Shown here one piece after another: positions 22,224 through 32,700 of a stretch of 64,000 nucleotides of DNA; position 1 is the first letter of the stretch; each line of letters starts with the position of its first letter. Below the pieces are notes generated by a model, which did not search any database, was not told where the DNA came from, and was given only the letters and a program-made list of their open reading frames with translations. Location: contig CM043969.1 in assembly GCA_014529385.2 (NCBI GenBank), positions 67,791,676-67,855,675 of the forward strand. Direction: 5' to 3'. The position numbers and the translations under genes are program-made. Source of the stretch: Adiantum capillus-veneris. Its lineage: Eukaryota; Streptophyta; Polypodiopsida; Polypodiales; Pteridaceae.

Positions 22224-24435
22224 CTTGTCTCCTTTGTTGTGTGCTCCTCTCATCATTCCTTTGTGCTATCAAATAAAAAGGATGAAGAAACCTTGAAGGC
22301 CCAAATATTTGAAATATCTTGTCCCTTAGTCCTTTGGCTAGACATGTGGCATCATTTCCAATAGTAGCAACAATGTCTTCTTCATCTAGCTATTTTAAGT
22401 GAATAGATTCTCATTTGCAATGTCCACCATTAAAAAGCCATTTATACTAATTGGTGATGGCATGCTACTATTCTCGCTAGAATGAATTATCTCTTACCAA
22501 TTAGCAATCTCTTATTTGCAATAGAGTTGCACTAGTATATCTTTGGAAAAAGGTCGTTGAATACTATTTACATTATAGGGGACAATTTTCTATCAAAAGA
22601 ATTTTGTTATTCCTACACTGAGAACATTGATTTTTATTATTAAATTAACCTTTAGTGTGAATAGTCAAATTGGCCTTTCATATTGATTAATTCTATCTTA
22701 TACCCATTTCAATGCAAAATCTATGCTTTATTGTGTTTTTTATATGGTCTGTAAACTCCTTGTGTAGAGAACATGAAATCTATCATTGTCAATGAAGTTC
22801 TATATCCACAAAAGGTAATTTTACTAAGATCGAAGTTTATTTATTTGTGTACAATTTTAATATACAACAATATCTAAATCGTGAGTAGAACGTGTTTCCC
22901 TAATTATGACCACCCCCACCACACACTAATAAAATTTCGAGCAAAAACATTTGTCTTATCTAGTTTTTGTCTCAGAGAATGATACAAAAAAGAAGTTCAA
23001 TTTATATTCATAGAAGTAATTTTCTTTTGACCCAAAGAAGGGTCCATTCAGCATCTTCTCGAGGCTGAAGGTTAGTTAATGTAAAGCAATGGTTGATGGA
23101 AAATCTTTTGGTTTACGTGGCATTACCAAAGAGTTTATGTTGGAATTTTGAAGGCAACTAAAAGACATGCATGTTGAAACAAGGGGTCTCAATATGTATC
23201 TCTTGTGAATTATGTCCAATAAAAACTATGTTTTTCACCATTAAGCATTGGAGACATCACTATGATAAGCATGCTATGTCATATGTTGTCCAAAGCTAAA
23301 GCCATGAGGATCCATCCTTGCAACAAAGTATCATACACTATAGCTATAGAGATTGAGCGGAGTATTTTTGATAATACATGAACAAAAGAGTTGGAAATAG
23401 AGCATGTACAAGCAAGGCATTGCCCTACTAGGAGTTTGCTAAGAATTTTGACACCATGTTCTGGGAGTTTGTTGCACATCCTTACCATACCATGCACCCA
23501 AAATAACTAACTAGATAGCTGCATCTAGAATAATCCTTAATGGTAGATAACTAGAGCTCAGTGAGAAAGCTGCATCTAGAATAACTATTTATAGTAGATT
23601 ATTCAAAAGCAATCCGTATGTACAAATAAGTACAGCAAGTTTGTCTACTTAACCCTTATTATTTGCTCAAGCAACACATTTTAGTTTTGCCTTAAAAAGA
23701 ATAAACCTAATAAAGGTAGCATAGTGAACTTGATAGTGCAAGTGAGAATGCATTTGGTTTGGATTTGAGGATACAATGTGTCTTTTCCAAGCTCTTAATG
23801 TTTATTTATTTCAATGTACAATTTTTTTTGACTTGTGCTCCTACTATTGATTCAAGTATGATTGCAGTTAAGAACTTTGAATATGGTGTCATGATTATCA
23901 ATAGACATGCATGCCATAAAGATAAGAGAAAATGCCTAATCTCTTTGCAAGTCTATTGTTTATGCATGTATTTGCTAAATATTTTCATGCTCTTATATGG
24001 TCTAGTAAAATATTACTGAAAGGACTTGCTTCCACATACTTGGGTTACCCATTAAGAGCAGACATCATTGAAAAGTAGCAAATTGTTTGAAATACAAGCA
24101 TAGCATGGTGGCATTGCATGTCGGGCACCGTATTTGAAGTACTAGCTTCTACTATTGAATTACAATTCTCAATGACCTTGAGCTTTCATAAAATAAGAGA
24201 TTTGTAGCTCAACCCGAACTACTATGGCATTTCCAATAGTCTTGACCTATAGCCACGCACGCTACGACCATTGCACTCATGCAAAATACATTGTGGCCAT
24301 TGAATGTGCAATATATCAATGAATTTCATAGAGGCATTGAAGTCTGTTTGAACGGATTAAGTTGATTTCTCATGCTTCCATAAGAAGCGGATGCTTACCA
24401 TACTAAAAGCATGGAAACTTACCTTGGTAGTTCAG
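21033..24435. other. AT-rich region without a recognised gene
   Basis: Contains a CT microsatellite at 22,187-22,220 and a partial duplication of the phrase TAGCTGCATCTAGAATAA (23,516 and about 23,570). Open frames at 23,279-23,497 (minus) and 23,759-24,019 (plus) show no domain. Confidence 0.4.
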
Positions 24436-24514
24436 AATAGGGAGAGGGGCTTACCTACTAAGAACAATCCCTAAGTGACCTCAAAGGTCTATCCCGCAAG
24501 TCTTGACCTCAAGA
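24436..24514 (-). mobile_element. Partial SINE copy abutting (TG)n(AG)n
   Basis: Plus-strand phrases AAGTGACCTCAAAGGTCTAT and CAAGTCTTGACCTCAAGA match the middle of the SINE at 24,586-24,701. The element is in minus orientation. Its upstream (sense 5') side is cut by the compound microsatellite 24,515-24,570. Confidence 0.5.
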
Positions 24515-24574
<60 letters not shown>

Positions 24575-24585
24575 AGAAGAAGAAG
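24515..24585 (+). repeat. (TG)n(AG)n(AAG)n compound microsatellite
   Basis: TG runs to about 24,533, GA to about 24,570 and AAG to 24,585. In the sense of the minus-strand SINE that follows, this is its 3' tail (TTC)n(TC)n. Confidence 0.9.
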
Positions 24586-24698
24586 ATTGTTTTAACGTCG
24601 TAGGAAATTATCGCAAGAGACCTTAAAGATCTATCGAACTAGGAGAGTTGAACTCAAGACTTGTTATTCAAGAGGGAAATGGCATAACCAATCTACCA

Positions 24699-24701
<3 letters not shown>
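24586..24701 (-). mobile_element. tRNA-like SINE with (TTC)n(TC)n tail
   Basis: Read on the minus strand, the element starts GTGTGGTAGATTGGTTATGC, which resembles a tRNA D-arm with an A box. It continues through a B-box-like GAGTTCAACTC and ends with GACGTTAAAACAATC followed by TTC repeats and TC repeats. A second copy at 58,255-58,372 is about 85-90 percent similar by eye. The sense 5' side also abuts a TC tract (24,702-24,749). The tRNA parent cannot be assigned, because the anticodon arm no longer folds cleanly. The 3' core GACGTTAAAA resembles the 3' end of LINE-A (GACGTTAATA). Confidence 0.65.
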
Positions 24702-24753
<52 letters not shown>

Positions 24754-24761
24754 GATGATGA
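24702..24761 (+). repeat. (GA)n(TGA)n microsatellite
   Basis: A GA tract of about 24 units passing into TGATGATGATGATG. It flanks the SINE on its sense 5' side. Confidence 0.95.
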
Positions 24762-25658
24762 AGAAACCCACAATTGCTGACAGGGACTTTTCTTTCATTT
24801 GATTGGCTTAAAATTATCATGTATTGAAAGGAAAAACTGAGCAGGGTAGCCCAGCAGTAACCGATGAAGCTCAGAAAATCTACCCTTCAAGAAATCAACT
24901 TTAGTTGCAGCTAAGGACTTAAATTGCCAAAGGATGACAACAAAAAATCGGCAGTGCACTCATGATAAAAGACCAAATATCCCTCTTTTAACTATATTTC
25001 TGCAATATAACAAACTTTACATGCTTATCATAACATTTGACAAGTTTCAGAACAAAATTTACAAAGATAAGAAACTTTTTGATGACTTGACAGGAAGTGG
25101 CATCCAGAATTCCTCCAAGCACTCGTGAAGCGTCAGAGTGATATGCCAAAACCACGAGCTCTAGTCATTCAAAGGAAAAGGAGTGCCAAAAGGTGCACAT
25201 TTTTCTGTGATGGTGCACCCGAGCTTGAATTAGGTACCTCCAGGAGTGCACAAACATCTCACCAAATCCAACACTGATCTACACCTTCACGAGCAGCCTG
25301 ACTTCCCAGAAAGATAAAATTCTGGCTAGCTCACTCCGGCTGCCTTAGCCTCAGTTTTATGATGTTGAGGCAGAACATGTTGGTTTGCGGCATGGCAGCA
25401 TCTCCTGCAGAGACGGCCCTTATCGCAGCGCTGGATTCTCACACCATCCAATAACCACGATCTCTGATGTCAAACACTAAGCCTCTCAGACATACTAGTC
25501 AGTATTGCCTCCCTATCCTTGATGCCTCGAGTACAAGAGGAAGACCTCAAAACAAAAACTTTCATCCGCAGCCAAACACTGCAGCTATTATAGACGCATT
25601 GTGTGCGTGCCCATGAACTTTGGTTACCTTACAGGAGTTCTGTACAAAAGAAAGGAAG
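24762..25658. other. 3' flank/3' UTR region of the DCAF8-like gene
   Basis: No open frame of note. The minus-strand gene ends at 25,659, so its 3' UTR should extend into this stretch. I could not place a poly(A) signal with confidence. Confidence 0.4.
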
Positions 25659-25949
25659 CTATATAATAGCGCACTCATTCACACTGTATTGCTGATCTTC
25701 TTCCTCCTCCTCATGATCTGACTCGTCATCAACACGTCCGTGCAAAACCATCACGTATCCATTCACCACACTACCATCATCCTCACTATCATCCTCACCT
25801 TCACCAGACCCTGCATCTCTGGCATCTCTGCGTGAATACCAACTAGCCACCACAGGCTGAGCGTGCCTTCTCTGAAGTCGCATAATGTGAATAATGTCCG
25901 ACAGACGCTGAAACCCCTCTTCCCTACCTCTTTGATTTGATTTCATGAT
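25659..25949 (-). CDS. DCAF8: DCAF8-like WD40 protein, last coding exon
   Basis: The exon begins after an acceptor TTTTTTGCAG at 25,959-25,950 and encodes IMKSNQRGREEGFQRLSDII, then HIMRLQRRHAQPVVASW, then a long Asp/Glu/Ser-rich tail ending NECAII and the TAG stop at 25,659. A basic helix followed by an acidic tail is the usual C-terminus of the DCAF8/WDR42 family. It joins in phase 0 to the exon ending at 26,138 across a 188-bp GT-AG intron (26,137-25,950). DCAF8 proteins act as substrate receptors of CUL4-DDB1 ubiquitin ligases. That role is inferred from the family. Confidence 0.85.
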   Translation of the reverse strand: MMKSNQRGREEGFQRLSDIIHIMRLQRRHAQPVVASWYSRRDARDAGSGEGEDDSEDDGSVVNGYVMVLHGRVDDESDHEEEEEDQQYSVNECAII

Positions 25950-26137
25950 CTGCAAAAAATGGTTGTGTTAATCAACCAAATTATTTTGCCTTGGTGTTTT
26001 GCCCCTAAACTTATTGACAACGACAAAAACAATTTCCCTGCAGAGGGATCTCAAGGCAAGAGTAAATTCCAACCTCAGCCTACAGAAACAAGACAAACCT
26101 TGTTTTGAGACGCGCGTTCAAGAAAGGCAAAACTTAC

Positions 26138-26830
26138 TTTTTCAGCGTTATCAGGAAGAGGCACATAATCCTCAGAAAGAGGAGCCCAGATCTTTGCAGT
26201 ATGATCCAGGCCACTGGTTGCAAGAAATGTAACATGTGGATGTGGTTCCAAACAATTAACCACCTGATTATCTCCTTTGAAAAGCGAAATCAGCTCTCCT
26301 CCTTTTTTCTTCCAGATAAATATATTTCCACAGTCGGACCCACTCACCACATACTCAGAATTAGGCCCAAGAAAGCTGACACCCTTTATAGTTTGTGCAT
26401 TTCTATGCCCCTTATATACCTGTGCTTCTTTCGCCACAATATTAGCTCCCACAGGCATGTTTGAAGAGCTTGCAGATACCGGCTGCATGTCTTTTTCGAA
26501 AAGATATATCTGCTCATCACTATAAGAAACAAGCAGCTCTTCCTGGTTTGAATATGCAAGCGCCGTCACATGTAAAGGGCCTTTGTTCTTCAAGTGGGCA
26601 GGAAAAAGAGCTTCAACATGATTATCATCAGAATCTCTCTCATCCCACTGCATTTTCCTGATATCATAGACTCGTGCATATTTGTCCGAACCCCCAACAG
26701 CAAAATAGTTAGAATTTCTTGTGTTGACCACTATGCAGTTGAGACGTACTGGGTGTCTTTTCCTTCTTGAAATGCCTGTCAATCCATGACATTTGAACAT
26801 GTTCTTGTTGTTGGGATCTCGTAAATCAAA
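26138..26830 (-). CDS. DCAF8: DCAF8-like WD40 protein, penultimate exon (WD repeats)
   Basis: A 231-codon exon in phase 0. It starts after CAG at 26,833-26,831 with FDLRDPNNKN and ends NAEK before the donor GTAAGT. It carries at least three WD-type blades: NYFAVGGSDKYARVYDIR, SYSDEQIYLFEKD, and SEYVVSGSDCGNIFIWKKKG with ATSGLDHTAKIWAP. The family hallmark YKGHRNAQTIKGVSFLGPNS is intact. YARVYDIR corresponds to the DWD-box region used for DDB1 binding, with Tyr in place of Trp. The frame has no stop and appears under selection. The sequence directly upstream is a long GA tract (minus strand), so no pyrimidine tract precedes the acceptor. Confidence 0.92.
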
Positions 26831-26841
26831 CTGCATGGCAG

Positions 26842-26843
<2 letters not shown>

Positions 26844-26928
<85 letters not shown>
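26844..26928 (+). repeat. (CT)35(GT)7 microsatellite next to a 3' splice site
   Basis: CT runs 26,844-26,914 and GT 26,915-26,928. In gene sense this is (AC)n(AG)n ending 13 bases before the acceptor of the DCAF8-like exon. Confidence 0.95.
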
Positions 26929-26929
<1 letters not shown>

Positions 26930-26941
26930 CGCGTGTGCGAG

Positions 26942-27061
26942 CGCAAAAAGTGGGGTTTTTGACCTTTGTATCATATAAAATTAACCAAAGGTCCATATGC
27001 AAGAAGTGGAAAAACCCTGAAGGACATACAAAGAGATCATAGGGAAAAAGACTCATGATCT
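26942..27061 (+). repeat. Repeat that follows microsatellites, copy 1
   Basis: AAAAAGTGGGGTTTTTGACC, then TTTGTATCATATAAAATTAAC, then AAACCCTGAAGG and CATAGGGAAAAAGACT. The start and the later phrases match 33,713-33,870 (AGAGTGGGGCTTGATACCC and so on). A shorter match lies at 36,625-36,650. All three lie directly after CT, GT or CA tracts. Confidence 0.5.
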
Positions 27062-27240
27062 CTCGAACAAGCTTTTGGTGACCTAGAGGAAGACATTGTT
27101 CTCTTTAAGGACAAGGGTGAGATTATTGTCTTTGGTGATATGAATGCACCCACAAAAACTTTATAACATGACATACACAATTTGAAATGCCGCATGTTTC
27201 AAGGAGACTAGAGGATGTACATGTATAGCCAAACCTCTAG
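27062..27240 (+). pseudogene. LINE endonuclease (EEP) fragment, copy 1
   Basis: Plus-strand translation gives LEEDIVLFKDKGEIIVFGDM, then NAPTK. FGDMNA is the GDxN motif of apurinic-type LINE endonucleases, followed by a PHVQGD-like stretch and QTSSGEK. It ends at the CT/AC tract 27,258-27,333. A second copy of the same segment follows the tract. Confidence 0.5.
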
Positions 27241-27257
27241 TGGTGAAAAGGCCTGAT

Positions 27258-27258
27258 A

Positions 27259-27333
<75 letters not shown>
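27258..27333 (+). repeat. (CT)n(AC)n microsatellite between two EEP fragments
   Basis: CT with one TTTC interruption to 27,310, then AC to 27,333. Confidence 0.95.
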
Positions 27334-27640
27334 ACCTTTTGTCGACCTCGAGGGAGGATATTGTTCACTTCAAGGACAAGAATGAGGTATTGTGTTTGGT
27401 GATATGAATGCATGCCAAAAACTTTGCAACATGACATACAACATTTGATATGTCGCATTATTCAAGGAGACTAGAGGATGTACACATCTATAGCCCATTC
27501 TCTAGATCTAGTGGTGAAAAAGAGCCAGATAAATATGGCAAGTCACTTCTACATATGTGCAATAGCACCAGAATTCTCATGTCAAATGCACATGTCACTA
27601 TGTGTCACCTGGACATGCTGCTACTACATCTTCAAAGCCA
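27334..27640 (+). pseudogene. LINE endonuclease (EEP) fragment, copy 2
   Basis: It repeats the segment of copy 1 (GAGGATATTGTTCACTTCAA matches GAAGACATTGTTCTCTTTAA) and extends further: RRLEDVHIYSPFSR, then EPDKYGKSLLHMCNST and RILMSN. This is the region after the GDxN motif in LINE EEP domains (KYGxxLLxxCxxxxLxIxN). Frameshifts are present. The element differs from LINE-A, LINE-D and LINE-E. Confidence 0.5.
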
Positions 27641-28383
27641 AAGTTTGTCTACAGAGTCTTAAGGGATTTAGTTTCCAAAATTTTGTGAGCATGTTCATGC
27701 AACAAGGTTTCTATCATTTAGTCTTTCCCAATTTTGGAACCCTGTTGCATAAATGGTTTGTACATGTATTTGACGGTGGTTGTTACACTTCGGTGGGCAT
27801 CTGGCAACACAATCATGTCGATTAGGTCTACGAAGCATCAACAAAGAGGAGTGCAGATCCGAAGAAGAGGCTAATAAACTCATCCACCGTACCTCCCCAC
27901 CATCCACTAGACCGCACAACCAACCAGTAGTTGCCCACCAGCCAAGAAACAAACAGAAAACAACAGGCAGAACATACATGCACGACCAACCACTAGTTGC
28001 CAACTAACTAAGAAACAAGCATAAGCAGCAGGCAGAACATACACTCACACACCCCACACAGGCAAACAAGCAACAACACACACACCCCAAGCACACGTAG
28101 AGAACACAAATACAAGCAACACACACAAAAGAAACAAATACGGAAGCAAGTAGACAACCAAACAATCAGCAAATAAGAAAGCACAAGAAAACAACGCAAA
28201 AGAACAAAAAACCAGACAACAAGCAAACCGCTATCGGAGCATCAAACATGACAGCAAACACCTACGGCAGCAGCAGCCTGGAGAGGAGAACCTGCGACGC
28301 ATAAGCGAAGGTCTGGGGCAAGATGTCGCTAGGGGGAGGGAGACAGTGCGAGCTCGGCATGAAGAATGCTAGCAAGACAAAGC

Positions 28384-28385
<2 letters not shown>
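27641..28385 (+). other. T-poor, A/C-rich tract with a ~67-bp tandem duplication
   Basis: Between about 27,890 and 28,260 the plus strand is strikingly poor in T and rich in A and C. CCAGTAGTTGCCCACCAGCC ... GGCAGAACATACATGC (about 27,924) recurs at about 27,990 as CCACTAGTTGCCAACTAACT and so on. The phrase CACACCCCACACAGGCAA is shared with 34,300-34,320, where a similar T-poor tract precedes LINE-A copy 3. It may be LINE 5'-UTR material. No stop-free frame with a domain is present. Confidence 0.45.

Positions 28386-28443
<58 letters not shown>
28386..28443 (+). repeat. (CT)n microsatellite at the 5' end of LINE-A copy 1
   Basis: An uninterrupted CT tract of about 29 units. The LINE-A sequence starts directly after it. 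Confidence 0.95.
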
Positions 28444-28448
<5 letters not shown>

Positions 28449-28745
28449 AGAAGATTCGGAGCAGGCATGCACGACGCCCAATCATACTACTGACCATGGA
28501 GGAGATTGATGAGATCCGCCAGAGCTCGATGCTAGATCTTCTGTGATTTAGCTATCCCGGCAAGCTGCCCCTTTTGCTTAGTTCACATCAACCAGTCTAG
28601 GATCCCATAGTATTTTTTTGTTTTGTTTTGTTATGTTTTAGTTTGTTACTCTGACTTTGTATCAGATCCACCACATTGTAACTTTCTGGTCTCATAGGTC
28701 ACTTTGGCCTTTTGAAGACGTTAATGTAACATTTCATTTCATTTC

Positions 28746-28748
<3 letters not shown>
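28444..28748 (+). mobile_element. LINE-A copy 1 (5'-truncated 3' end)
   Basis: It begins CATCAGAAGATTCGGAGCAG and matches copy 5 from about 63,269. It includes the ORF2 end (LLTMEEIDEIRQ and a TGA near 28,542) and the 3' UTR (CTTTGTATCAGATCCACCAC, GGTCTCATAGGTCACTTTGG, GAAGACGTTAATGTAACATT), then TTTCA repeats and the CT tract 28,749-28,807. Both ends abut CT tracts. It is closer to copy 5 than to copies 2 and 4 (subfamily A2). Confidence 0.85.

Positions 28749-28807
<59 letters not shown>
28749..28807 (+). repeat. (CT)n: 3' tail of LINE-A copy 1 and 5' flank of copy 2
   Basis: A CT tract of about 29 units lying exactly between the end of one LINE copy and the start of the next. Confidence 0.95.
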
Positions 28808-28811
<4 letters not shown>

Positions 28812-28837
28812 GCAAGTCGCGAGCAAAGGCAACCTTC

Positions 28838-29754
28838 ATGCTTACGAACAAGCGGATGGTGCAGATGGAGAGGGAATTGAAGGAGTGGAAAACAGAGATG
28901 GAAGGATGGTGGAAGGAGAAGGCCAACCTCCTTCAAATGATTTTCAATGAAGGCGCACAATGGAAGGAGAAAGAGAGCCTTAACGCAGAAATACAGACAC
29001 TCAAAGAAGAAATCTCAGCCCTCAAACAGGAGAACCCAAACGCCGAGATACGGACACTCAAAAAAGAAGTCTCAGCCCTTAAACAGGAGTTTGTTGATAG
29101 AGTAAGCAATGGACTAGAGGAAGGCGAATTTCAGCCCTCGGTAATAGATGAAATCAAGGAAATCAAGGAACAAGTAAGGATGATCACAAAGGAAGAGAAA
29201 CTGAGTGTGGCAAAGACATCTTCATGGGTGAAGATGATAAAAAGGACACAGAAAAAGGCGGACGAGGCCGAAAAATGGATTGAGGTCGTCAAGAAAGAGA
29301 AAGGTCAAGAAACTCCTTGCACACCGACGCTTATCAACATGACTTTCGAAGAGGAACAAAGAAGGCGGATGTGAGCACTGCATGTGAGAGTGACCGGTCT
29401 CAAGGACATAAACAATGTGGAGAAAGAGGTCATAAGCCTTACATCCATGATGGGGATGGAGAAGCCTTTGCACACAAAGGCATGGAGGGTAGGTAGAAAA
29501 GTGATGGCACGGGAGATTCTTCAAAGGGGAGAGCTCTCATACTACGCTTCCCCTCGTTCGAAGAGAAGAAGGAATTCTTGAGGAAGAGGCCTACTCTCAA
29601 AAAGACAGGTATTTTCCTCGGTGATGACCTGACTCTCTCAAAGCTCGCATATATGAGAGAGGTAATGCCAGAGATTACAGTGGCAAGGGAGAAGGGAAAG
29701 ATAGCCTTCTACAGAGATGGACGGGTGGTGATTTTAGAGTGGCGCACTTCATGA
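28838..29754 (+). pseudogene. LINE-A ORF1 (coiled coil, RRM-like and C-terminal domain)
   Basis: The ATG at 28,838 starts 31 bp after the CT tract. Residues 1-120 are heptad-rich, with a duplicated 18-residue unit (NAEIQTLKEEISALKQEN, then NAEIRTLKKEVSALKQEF). After an in-frame TGA at 29,372-29,374 the same frame continues LHVRVTGLKDINNVEKEV, an RRM-like strand-helix start. After a frame change near 29,530 comes LRFPSFEEKKEFL, then GIFLGDDLTLSKLAYMREV and GKIAFYRDGRVVIL, which is the ORF1 C-terminal-domain pattern (xVFLNDDLT, GKIxxRDG), up to TGA 29,752-29,754. Proteins of this layout bind LINE RNA as trimers. Plant L1 ORF1 usually has DUF4283 plus a zinc knuckle instead, so this is unusual. 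Confidence 0.7.
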
Positions 29755-29784
29755 CGGTGCGAGACCTATGGGAGCACACTGAAG

Positions 29785-32700
29785 ATGGCTACATGGAATT
29801 GTAATGGGTCTATGAGGTTGGATGTGGGTGCATTCGAGGACAGTTTCAAAGACAAGGATATTGTATTCTTCTCAGAGACTCATCAGGCCCCTGGACAGGT
29901 GATGCCACATGTGGTGGGATACAGATGGGAGACAGCTCACAGGACAAATGCGAGGTCTGAGCATGGGAGTAGAGGTTCAGGAGGAGTAGCAGTGCTATTC
30001 AGAGAGGAACTACAACCATTACTGCATATTATACGAAGAGATGATCAAGCTAGATATATGTGGGTGAGACTGAGAGCTGACAGAGGTCGATTCCTATATA
30101 TTGCCATATGTTACTTTCCTCCCAGTACATCAGTGTATGTTGCATCCAGAGGGCAGTCGCGCCTTTCTCTATTCTAGATGATGACATTTGGGAGTTTTCT
30201 AGGGATGGTGATATCATTCTCCTAGGGGACTTCAATGCCCGAACGGGCAACTCGTAGACAGTCTTCTACGACACTTCAGATGAGATGCTTAGAGAGCTGG
30301 ATGTGGGTGAGTTGAGACTTGACAGATGCTCAGATGACAGAGAGCAGACAGAGTATGGGAGATACCTCATGGAAATGACGACTACACATGGATTAGCCAT
30401 ACTTAATGGCTTGCAGCGATTTCCTGGAGCAGCCGGTTTCACATGCTTTCCGCACAGACATGGGGCCAGTACAATGGATTATGTTATGACACAACCGAGC
30501 TTTGTCCCCTGCATTCAAGATTTCACAGTGGGAGCCAGGCCAGTGGGCATAGCAATAGATCATGCTCTCTTGACACTATCCGTTAAATTTCAGTATAGTA
30601 CAACCCAGACATTAGGAGGCAGGTCACACACATGGTATACATTTACACCGGAGACTGATTTCGTTTATACAGAGGAGATTTGGGCCAGTCTATTGGAAGG
30701 CACAACTGGCACAAATGGTACACGCCTCTCAGTGGAGGAGTGCACCACTCTACTGACTAAGACACTGCATGGGGCTACATCAATGGCATACCCACACACT
30801 CAGCCGAGCAAGAGACTACATTCTGGGAGCATGCCCCATAATAGTTGGTACGATGAGGAATGCAGAGAGATGAGAGCCCACCTTCAGAGGGATCTTCTTT
30901 TAGGAGTCATCACTTACAGACAGTCTCGGATTGCTTTCTAACACCATGTGCGGCGGAAGAAGCGAGCTTACCTAGCTCAGATGGAGCGAGACTTATATCA
31001 AATGTTCTTGAGTAGGGACTCAAGAGAGGCATGGCGACTCTTCCATGAGCATTCCCCTCCCCCAGTGATTACTTCACCTGATGTGTGGGGCCAATATGCG
31101 ACATCATTATATACGGTTCCTGGATAGGAACCCCTTACAGACCCTACCAAGCCTTGCCCAGCTACGAGCACTTTCTTTACACCTGAGATGGTACAAAGGG
31201 CCATCGACAGGATGAAGACCGGGAAGGCATATGATCATGACGGTCTAGTAGCAGAGCACTTTATACATGCCAGGGATATGCTGATGGAGGTTCTCGCAGT
31301 GTTGTTCAATCGTGCCATGTGTGAGGGATTACCTGAGACTTGGAGGTTGTCTAATATTGTGCCCATCTTCAAGGCTGGTGACCCTACAGAGCCCGGGAAC
31401 TACCGAACTATTATGGTTGGACACACATTGGCACGGTTGTACGCATCTATTCTGGAGCAACACTTGAGTAATTGGGCAGAGGACGAGGGTGTACGAGCAA
31501 AGGGTCAGGCCAGCTTCAGGAGGGGTTTCTCCACTCTTAATCATATTCTGACACTCAGGGCCATCATTGAGGAGGGCAGAGCACATGGGAGACGGATCTA
31601 TTGTAGCTTTGTGGATTTTCGCAAAGCATTTGACATGGTACCAAGAGCTCAATTGATGCGCAGACTACAGGAGATGGGGGTGCCCATAGAGTTGATTTGG
31701 GGGATTATGGCTTTGTACAGATCACTGATGGGACATGTACGCACTCCGGAAGGGGTATCTGATTTAGTTCACTCTACTATTGGAGTGAAACAGGGCTGCC
31801 CATTGTCTCCCACTCTATTTGGTATGTATGTTGATGAGGTGTCTGATTACATTGATAGAGAGGGTGATAGGGGTGCCCAGCTGGTAGGGACATGGATCCC
31901 ATTGTTGCTATATGCTGATGATATTGTGCTGATATTTGACTCACTAGAAGGTATGCAACGACATTTGGATGCACTACGCAGTTTTGCAGAGGATAGTGGA
32001 TTGTGTGTAAACCTAAGTAAAACCAAGGTTATGGTGTTTAACACCACACCGCAATGGGTCAAGAGATCAATACCTACTTTCAAATATGGTCAGGAGATTG
32101 TGGAGTATACAGATGCATACACTTACCTGGGGGTAGTCTTTACTGGGCCGAGATTTTCTTTGAGAAGAGCAGCAGAGACTAGACTAACCAGAGCTGGTGC
32201 GGCTCTGGGAGGAATGGACAGGATGTGTTCACAGGTTCAGTTCCAAGAACCTAGGACAAAGTTATGGCTCTTTGATACTTTGGTTGCCTCTACTATGTTA
32301 TATGGGGTGCAGGTTTGGGGACCTTCTGTAGGCCAGGATGGTTGGAGGCGTATGGAGAAGCCCTTGGTATCTATGATCTCTCGGCTGATTAGAGCCGAGG
32401 CTTCCGAACCGCATGATATCATTCGAGCGGAATTAGCTGCCCCCCCTATGGAGATTGAGGCGCTTACCAGATCAATCTCCTTTGTACACAGTCTGTGGGA
32501 TACTATCGAGACAGATATGCCAAGGTGGCTCTAGAGTCCTCCAGACAATTAGCTCTTAATGGGGATACATCATGCTGGTATGCACATATGGCATCATGGT
32601 TTCAGACACATGGTTTCACCATGGACAGGTTGCCTCCTTTTCAATACTCTTTACAAGCACCCTTGAGGTCTTTGACGTGGGTAGAGATTAATAGACTCAT

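Noticed and set aside
23279-23497. PPR fragment on the minus strand
   Set aside because: Only loose resemblance to one motif and no second repeat, unlike the clear series at 55.4-57.9 kb.
24586-24701. A functional tRNA gene
   Set aside because: The anticodon and acceptor stems do not fold, and the A and B boxes are degenerate. The repeat tail and the second copy point to a SINE.
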